This document shows, piece after piece, positions 57,423-64,000 of a stretch of DNA of 64,000 nucleotides. Both the position numbers and the translations under genes were made by a program. Numbering within the stretch: position 1 is the stretch's first letter; every line of letters begins with the position of its first letter. Source of the DNA: Gigaspora rosea (lineage: Eukaryota > Glomeromycota > Glomeromycetes > Diversisporales > Gigasporaceae); the NCBI GenBank assembly GCA_003550325.1, contig QKWP01000074.1, positions 84,674 to 148,673 on the forward strand. Direction: 5' to 3'. A model generated the notes under the pieces. The model saw only the letters and a list, made by a program, of their open reading frames with translations, did not search any database and was not told the origin of the DNA.

Positions 57423-59109
57423 AGGGACTTACTCGGATGTTGAATAAATTATTCTATATTTATAATATATTTATAATATAAAAAATGTTTCTTACAAGAA
57501 AGCTAACAGAGCTTACTAACTTACTATGACTTATTATTATATGTTACATATATGCTGCTTATATTTTTAAAAAATCAAAGTTTCTGTAAAGTGTATAGCA
57601 TTAGGTAGTAGTTTTCTACCTGCATAATGTAGGCTAGTCATCAATATGAAAATGGCAGATTTCTGAGATCTCTTTATGGGCCAGATAATCAAAAAAGTAG
57701 GTTCCGATCTGATGAATAATATTGGGTGTTGTCAATCAAAACGTACCATAGTGAGATTAGAATCAAACACGAAATGATAAGAAATTAGGGGATATCATCA
57801 ATCACGCATATTATTTTTATTAATTACTAAATAGGTGTTAGATCCGCCATTAAATGACAGATTAAATTTAAATATTTATTTACAATATATAAATTGCTCC
57901 AATATTACTAGTTGTCCCACTAAACAGCTACCGCCTATATAGGTACAAACTCCATACAGTCATAAGTCATACAATATTTCACGTGCATAAACAATTTTCT
58001 TTTCATTAAAGATATTTAATTTTGCCTGATCAATTTTACCAAAAATGGTTATGCTGTGTAATAAGTTTGTTATGTGGTATAAGCAGTCTTTACTATAAAT
58101 AGTTAGTAGTTCTGCTACATAAGCTCGTGCATTTGTTCATCGAAATTATTTCCTCACAATATTCAAAAAAGAAAATTCGCTTTTACTGTTTTTATATACA
58201 TGTTACTAGTATGTATATGTACATACACTTGTACTAGTACTTGAGCGAAAGAAAGAAAGAAAGAAAAAAACTTTCAAATCGTTAAAAAGGGTTGGTATGT
58301 ATTGAAACATGTATTTTTGTTGATTTTATGGACATTTCATCCTATATTTATTTATAGTATTGAGTGTTATTATCTTTTTTTTATTTGTTTTTATCAGATT
58401 TTTTACTGGATTGATGAATTGATAATCACTGATCTTCAAAAAAATAGCGAGTAGCTATAGCGAAGGATTTGAATAAATTTGTCTATTGCTGATTATTTGA
58501 TTATCATAACCCAGTTTCTACAGGAAGATCCCAAATTTATGTAAACAATCACTGATACATTATCGCCATATTAATTCCTGTTTCACGCCTGTTTATTTCT
58601 TATCCATTACAAAATCAGATTAACTCACTGACAATCATATTTACCGACAAGTTTATTTCACTGAGTCTATTTCTCTAAGGCCATTTGAAGTTATTTTTTC
58701 AACTAACATCCCTTTGATGTCCCCCAGTAAAATGAACATGAACGTATAAAAAAAGTAAAAATTAAAAAAAAAACAAAATGCCATATAACCACGAAGGGGT
58801 ATATTTCGAATTTTAAGATAAATTAAGCTTAATTCAGGCTAAAATTTGAAATAATTCTATGCGTTATTTTATGGTCATATGGCAAATATAAAATAAAAAT
58901 AAATAAAATTAAAAAAATAATTTAATATATACAGAATTTCTTTATATAACTCAGTAAAAACATGAAAATTTATTGCAAACTTCACAACTTTAAACTATAT
59001 ATAAAGGTTACCGAAATAGCAAATAATTTCAAAAAAGATTTGTTTGCACTAACTCTTGATAAAAATCTTGACAATAAAAAATTCCAGTGTTAGAGGCATG
59101 GACAAAAAA
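57423..59109. other. Intergenic stretch
   Basis: Contains a short GAAAGAAAGAAAGAAAG tract (58249-58266). No gene or element is supported. Confidence 0.5.
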
Positions 59110-59300
59110 ACTAATCTAATGTTTAAATCTGCTGAGCGAAGCAAGACAAAACAAAAAAATATAAGGTTAGCTTAAAACTGCTAAGCGAAGTGAGGGCAAA
59201 ACATTAAATGTAGATTAGATTAAACTGCTAAGGAAGTAAGGCCAAACTATTAAATATAAGTGAAGCGAAACCAAAACATTAAATGTAAGGCTAGTGTAAT
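59110..59300. repeat. Degenerate repeat with GCTAAGCGAAGTGAGG
   Basis: Three or four units of roughly 55-60 bp sharing CTGCTAAGCGAAG, AAAACATTAAATGTA and AGATTAGA. Confidence 0.6.
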
Positions 59301-59409
59301 AGTTGAGTTAGGAGAGCAATAAAAAAATATAGACAATAGTGCTAATTTAAACTCCAACTGATTATGGCTAGAAGTGAATAGGCAAAAGTAAAACTTGAAG
59401 CTCTAAAAT

Positions 59410-60115
59410 TATTATCCTTCGGCTTGTTTTCAGCTTCATTTGAATCATTTGACGAATTTTCCTAATCATCCTGCTCTATTTTGAAGGTTTCTAAATTTCC
59501 AAATCAATTTAATAGTTTTGAAATTATTCGAATAATTTTGAAATAATTCGAAATAACTTATAAATCTTTTTTTCTTACCCACTCTTGGCCTATTATGTAT
59601 CTAAAAATATTTATAAATATTAAATAATTTTGACATAATTACAACTATATTAAATATTCAAACCTTGCTGAAATAATTTTATTTTTTCTAACTAGCTCCT
59701 AAATAATTAGAATGATTTATATAATTAGAAAATAATAATTCGAAGTTAATTAAATTAATTAAAAACTATTTATACTTTTTTGACATTATTAGAATCATTA
59801 TCTTCTTTCAGATCTTCTGGCAATTCTTCCTGATCTTCCCGCTCTTCTTCGAAGGTTTCTAAATTATCAATTTAATAGTTTCGCAAAAATTCGAATGTGT
59901 TTAAAATAAATCGAAATATCTTATAAATCTTTTTTTTACCCACTCTTTGCCTAAAAAATACTTATAAATATTAAATAATTTTGATATAATTGCAACTATA
60001 TTAAATATAAACCCTTGCTGTTTTTCTTTAAAATTTTTACGTTTCCTAACAGGTTCCTAAATAATTAGAATAATTTATATCAATTCGAAAATAATATTTC
60101 AAATTTAATTAATTG
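59410..60115. repeat. Tandem duplication (~365 bp) carrying a terminal-exon-like segment
   Basis: 59410-59760 and 59775-60115 share GAAGGTTTCTAAATT, AATTTAATAGTTT, TCTTATAAATCTTTTTTTTAC-like, TACCCACTCTT, AACTATATTAAATAT and CCTAAATAATTAGAAT. On the minus strand 59770-59858 reads TFEEEREDQEELPEDLKED then NDSNNVKKV and a stop, preceded by an AG that could be a splice acceptor. The first copy has the diverged EQDD...ENSSNDSNEAENKPKD. A third relative of the same ending is at 62137-62237. Confidence 0.6.
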
Positions 60116-60783
60116 ATGATCCGCCACAAATCGATAGTGGTTACACTAATTAAGTATGACGGAAGATCATTATAAAAGTAATTAAATGGTCAATTTTCCG
60201 CTTTAAATAAAAGTTGTACAACTTCAATGTACGACGTTAAAATTTTTATAGTTCGATCGTCCAATAGTAAGATTACTTAATTTTAAAATTTGAAGATTCG
60301 TTCTAACACCAATTCAATATTTATTTTAGGTGGACAGCTTCATTCGGGGTACTATAACTATTAATTTCTAGTACAATTTCAAACACTAAATAGGCTAAAA
60401 AATCTTTACTTACTTAATTTTTACAAATTTTATAGCTTCTTTTTCGATTTTAAGCTTTTTACAGCTATTTCAGCATACTATAACTATCGCTTAACTCAAG
60501 TTTAAATAAAACTTTATTATTTTATAATTATTGTTTTCGAATATTGCTTATCTCTTTTTGATCTTTGTAGCTATTTTTTTTTTTAGTGTCATTTTTCTTT
60601 AAACTTAGCCAAATACATATTTAACCAATTTTTGATTGTGCTTATGCTTGGCACATCTTCCTTTCCCCCTCTCCGGATGCTGCAAATTCTTGAAGAGTCT
60701 CTTGTGCAGTTAATTAATCGTGGGATTAATATGGTGCATTATCGTATAGGTCTTATATAACAACCCGTGCTTTTTTAAAAGCA
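60116..60783. other. Intergenic stretch, nothing recognised
   Basis: AT-rich, with short frames only. Confidence 0.5.
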
Positions 60784-61008
60784 TATGGGGTCTTTGCCTT
60801 GAAAATAACCTTATGGGCTATGTAGATCTTATGAAAAAAAATTAAAATTTCTAGTCACCTAATAATCCAATTCAAATAATTTTTTTTTATTTCATAGAAA
60901 ATAAAAAAAAGTTTATTTGAATTGGATTACTAAATAGCTAGAAATTTGAATTTTTATTCATAAAATCTACATAGTCCCGTAAGGTCATTTTCAAGGCAAA
61001 GACCCATA
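60784..61008. mobile_element. TATGGG-ended MITE 4
   Basis: 225 bp. Ends are TATGGGGTCTTTGCCTTGAA and inverted TTCAAGGCAAAGACCCATA. Arms share GGGCTATGTAGATCTTATGAA-like, TTTCTAG and AATCCAATTCAAAT with the copy at 37843-38076. The two lie 23 kb apart, and no TA duplication is visible here. Confidence 0.8.
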
Positions 61009-61059
61009 TTCACATGGGTATATATGACCGTACAATGAACTATATTTCATAAAAAGGTA

Positions 61060-61560
61060 AAACTGGATTTAGCTTTACTTTTGTTAATGAGACTAATGTT
61101 TTAGTCAGATGGTTTTAAAATTCTTATAGTTGGTAGTGTTTAAAATTCTTAAAGTGGGTGAAGACTCTGTTTGTTTGTTGATAGTTTTTCAAATTTTTAT
61201 AGCAGAGCGAAGACTATATTTTGCTGGGTTATTTTTAAGATCCTCATACTATATTTCAGTCGAATGCTTTTAAAATTCTCATAGCAAGTGAAACTTTTTT
61301 AATCAGGTTATTTTAAAATTTTTTAGTTTGGAAAAGACTATATTGGTCAAATGATTTTTGAACTTTTTTTTAACCTTGCGAAGACTATATTTAGTTAGAT
61401 TATTTTAAAATTTCCATAGCTAGCAAGTTATATTTGGTAATTTTTAAAATTCTCATAACTGGGAGATTTTTAAAATTTTTAATTATTGGGCGAAGAATTA
61501 ATTGGTCGGGAAACATTTTTGAAGTTCTTATAATCTTGAATTCACATTTGAAATTATTTT
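61060..61560. repeat. Degenerate ~60-bp tandem repeat
   Basis: Seven or eight diverged units with TTTTAAAATTCTCATAGC, GCGAAGACTATATTTGG-like and CAGGTTATTTT phrases. No persistent coding frame. Confidence 0.7.
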
Positions 61561-62136
61561 TTTCTTTGTAAGATCGATTAAAAGTTTCAAAAAAATAATA
61601 TATTTATATAAAATAGTTCATCGAATTGGTTTTACATGTTAAAGACTATTTTTATTAAAACTGATTTATAAATTGTTTTGAAGTTTTTTTTTACAATTGC
61701 AACAAATAAAAAAAACATTAAAACAGTTGTGCTCGATATTTAAAAAGGGAAAAAATTAAGTCGAGATAATTAAGATAAAGCTTTACGAACAAGTGAAAAT
61801 AATAGCAACATAAAAAAGTTTAAATTATTAGTAAAGAGCGACGCAACGTCAGACCCATACAAAAATATAGTTATTATATATATAACTAACTTACATATCG
61901 ATACAATAGCTATAATATATTGTTAAATAGAATGAAAAAATAGTTAAATAGTCCCATTTAAAATTTTGTTAATATATAGCGTAAATAGTAGATTGTAATA
62001 AAAAAATAAAGGTGGACTTTATAATTCAAAATTGTAAATTTATATATATAAATAACCCCGTTATAAATCATTAATTAATGTAGATCATTTACTATCGATT
62101 TGTGAAGGATCATCAATTAAATTAATTAAAAACTAT
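61561..62136. other. AT-rich intergenic stretch
   Basis: Nothing supported. The right end (62105-62136) is the 3' flank shared with the 59.7-kb terminal-exon-like segment. Confidence 0.5.
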
Positions 62137-62604
62137 TTATACTTTTTTGACATTATCAGATTTTTCATTAGATTTTTCTTCTTTTGTTTCATCTTCCAAG
62201 CTTGATAATGAAAATTCGTGTTGTGTTTTAAGTTCTCCTATTTGTTTTGAAACAATTCAAATTATTTAAATTAATTTAAAAAAAAAATTAATAAAAATAT
62301 TACTAAATACTTATTACATTTTTTGCAATCTTAGATTTAATTACAGTGTCAGATATTATTATTTTATTATATCTTGGATTAAGTATTGTTTGGGCTACAG
62401 CTATAGTATATGCTATATTTTCTTGAGAGCCATCTCCGGCAGGCCAAATTTTAGTTAAAATTTTAACCATATAGGTCTCTCCCAGATCTTCAATCTCATC
62501 AAATAACCACTGGTAGCATGCTTTTGTTTTGTCTGATTTTTTCTACTTTAGAACTATTTCAGGTAAAGCACTATTGTAAATTGGTTCTAAAAGGTTTTCA
62601 AATA
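62137..62604 (-). pseudogene. 3' part of an unrecognised host gene with one intron
   Basis: Minus-strand exon 62604-62311 reads VFENLLEPIYNSALPEIVLK, an in-frame TAG, then KKSDKTKACYQWLFDEIEDL, GETYMVKILTKIWPAGDGSQ, ENIAYTIAVAQTILNPRYNK and KSKIAKNVI. A GTATTT donor at 62310 and an AATAG acceptor at 62238 bound a 73-nt phase-1 intron. The last exon (62237-62137) gives ELKTQHEFSLSSLEDETKEE and ends KSDNVKKV. The tail is acidic and low-complexity, and the same ending occurs twice at 59.4-59.9 kb. The 5' part is cut off by a pogo-like end at 62605. I do not recognise a family. The stop and the missing start make this a relic, or a gene disrupted by insertion. Confidence 0.55.
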
Positions 62605-62820
62605 CAGTCGTCCCTCCCTACAGTCACCTCCCATATATTCACAAACTCCATACAATCACATGGTTTTTGGTTATCGATTTTTTTGTTATTAAAACCCCTT
62701 CTATATAGTCACAAATGCTTATAATCACTATCACACATAATTTCATATTTAAAGATATTTTTTATAGTAAAATGACTTCCATATAATCACACCCGCATGG
62801 GCCAGGTAGGGCCGGGTACA
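62603..62820. mobile_element. pogo/mariner-like element or fragment
   Basis: Starts at TA with CAGTCGTCCCTCCCTACAGT, then CACCTCCCATATATTCACAA and repeated ATATAATCACA words. The right part has CACCCGCATGGGCCAGG and GGGCCGGGTACAG before TA. The left end resembles 29986, but the right end is not a clean inverted copy, so it may be internally deleted. Confidence 0.45.
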
Positions 62821-62874
62821 GTAATACAAGCTCCTAGAGAGGAAATAGCCAATCGGAGAGTGCAAAATTTTTTG
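62821..62874 (+). pseudogene. Fragment of the VIQxPxEEIxNRRVQN coding family
   Basis: Translates to VIQAPREEIANRRVQNFL. The DNA is about 83% identical by eye to 16054-16107 (minus strand), where the wording is VIQTPGEEITNRRVQNLT. A stop follows soon after. It is a remnant of the same possible OB-fold family. Confidence 0.6.
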
Positions 62875-63437
62875 TTTTAAGCGTTGCAAATACTTAAGAG
62901 ATTGAAGTTAAAATAACGAAGGTACACATACATACAGCATGCTAAGGTTAGTTCTATGACTTCATACTGAATGATTCATTTCGGGATCAAACGAAACCCC
63001 CTACATGCTATAAAAAACTTATTGAAAGAATTGAAAGGTATTTGTGATATATCGAGATATTTATTGAATTCGCTCTGTAAATTAATAGTTGTATAAGTAT
63101 GGTACAAAATGATTAGGCAAGCGATCTTATTGAGGGAAGTTTAAAAACTATTAAGGAAAATTTCTTGATTTAAGGAACAAGAATTTCAAGCGATGACTAG
63201 ATAACACGACTTTTTTTTTTACTAGCGATATTTTCAACAGGATTAAAAGGTTTGTTCACCATGTTCATTTCTTGACTTAGATTGATTGCCAAATCAAATT
63301 CGATTGTGGTTGTGCATTTACGCATATGCCATTCAATCGAATCTGAATACTAATTTGTATATAACCTGAATCTGGACGAATCTGGACGAATCTGGATTTA
63401 ATTATTCAATCCGTATTCTATATGAATCGTTAGTACG

Positions 63438-63462
63438 ATGGGTGGCACGAAGTGCCACCCAT
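63438..63462. repeat. Perfect 11-bp-stem hairpin with downstream CTAA on the minus strand
   Basis: ATGGGTGGCAC, loop GAA (TTC on the other strand), GTGCCACCCAT. Read on the minus strand it is followed by CGTA and CTAA-type sequence (63431-63437), the format of a Helitron 3' end, though the next base is C rather than T. This is the most GC-rich hairpin in the window. Confidence 0.6.
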
Positions 63463-64000
63463 GTTACTCAGTACATTTGGTCGTGTTGGCAATTTTTTGC
63501 GGCCAATTTTTTTAGTAATTGGTTGGCAAACGACCAACGGCCAATTGGCTAATAATTAAATTTCGGGCAAAAATTTCTAACTTACACAATATTAAAAAAG
63601 ACTATACAGTAATCGCGCAACTGGACAACAATCATGTAATTGTTCAAGAGATTGTAAAGGTGCGCAGTGGTCTAAAGTTTGATCGAAGACGTATTATTTT
63701 GCAAACAGTGATAATTTATAATAATTTATTTTATTTATTATTAATTTAGGACCTTTAATTTTTATTTACTTCATCATTAATTAAATTATGCGATTCCACT
63801 AGTTAAATTTAAATTTTAGCCAGATCCAAGCATTGCTTGGAATATTTTGGATAGGAAGGAGGAGAAAACATAAACATTAGCTGTATTTTGCAAGAAAATC
63901 TTGCTGGCAACATCATAGGGAAAATGAACTTTAATCAGATAATGGAAAAGCATTAGTAGATGTGCTTTACAATAATATGCTGCTAATTTCCTTGGATCTT
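63463..64000. other. Right edge of window, no supported gene
   Basis: Repeated TTGGC/GCCAA words at 63485-63550 (GGCCAATTTTTTTAG, GGTTGGCAAACGACC, GGCCAATTGGC). The plus frame at 63519-63749 (DYTVIAQLDNNHVIVQEIVK) is moderately protein-like but has no recognised motif. Confidence 0.35.

Noticed and set aside
1600-63430. CRISPR-like array
   Set aside because: Repeats are contiguous tandem or palindromic words without unique equal-length spacers, in a eukaryotic context.

Overview
This window looks like an AT-rich, repeat-dominated stretch of a eukaryotic, most likely fungal, genome. The best fit is an arbuscular mycorrhizal fungus (Glomeromycotina, Rhizophagus-like). That assignment is inference, drawn from a TKL-type kinase relic with HRD-NPGNIL wording, a streptogrisin-like secreted protease, and a dense mix of hAT-like, mariner/pogo-like, Harbinger-like, Helitron and Ty3/gypsy elements. 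I see no tRNA, rRNA, CRISPR array or bacterial-style operon. Two long N gaps (11045-11946, 48865-49471) and two single-N contig joins (14011, 22341) show that the assembly is a scaffold.

Layout: 0-9 kb is gene-free. It holds an AT satellite with a 140-bp higher-order repeat (628-1490), a small hAT-type element (3042-3320), a 1-kb foldback (3976-4979), a foldback with telomere-like repeats (5105-5828) and a Harbinger-like MITE (8897-9133). The 9.3-10.2 kb part is less AT-rich and may hold a decayed gene. At 11.9-12.9 kb there is an array of alternating palindromes with a 327-bp period. From 14.5 to 17.0 kb a 2.5-kb hAT-type element with perfect 8-bp target duplications carries a second hAT-type element, also with perfect 8-bp duplications, and two TATGGG-ended MITEs.

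From 21 to 28 kb are the host genes: a secreted two-domain S1 protease (26256-27945, minus), a truncated near-identical second copy (21929-22340) and a broken protein kinase (22570-23503, plus). From 30.2 to 38.4 kb a Ty3/gypsy fossil sits in the tip of another hAT-type element. From 38.9 to 43.5 kb is a decayed Helitron Rep/helicase coding region. From 44 to 56 kb there are two paralogous dispersed repeats, each split by younger insertions, two pogo/mariner-type foldbacks, and one hypothetical gene kept in a single frame but with internal stops (51574-52608). From 57 to 64 kb are MITEs, minisatellites and fragments of a host gene tail.

Main pattern: at least three intervals (four counting the nested pair) have hAT-style ends (YAGnG-like) and 8-bp target duplications, and just inside the ends lie arrays of a short self-complementary word that differs from element to element (ATCCGGAT, AAATGACC, GGGCTGACC, GAAACC, TTTGAATTTGATC). 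A second pattern is a ~72-bp core shared by two foldbacks with different ends, present six times. All readings are by eye, and no search was run.
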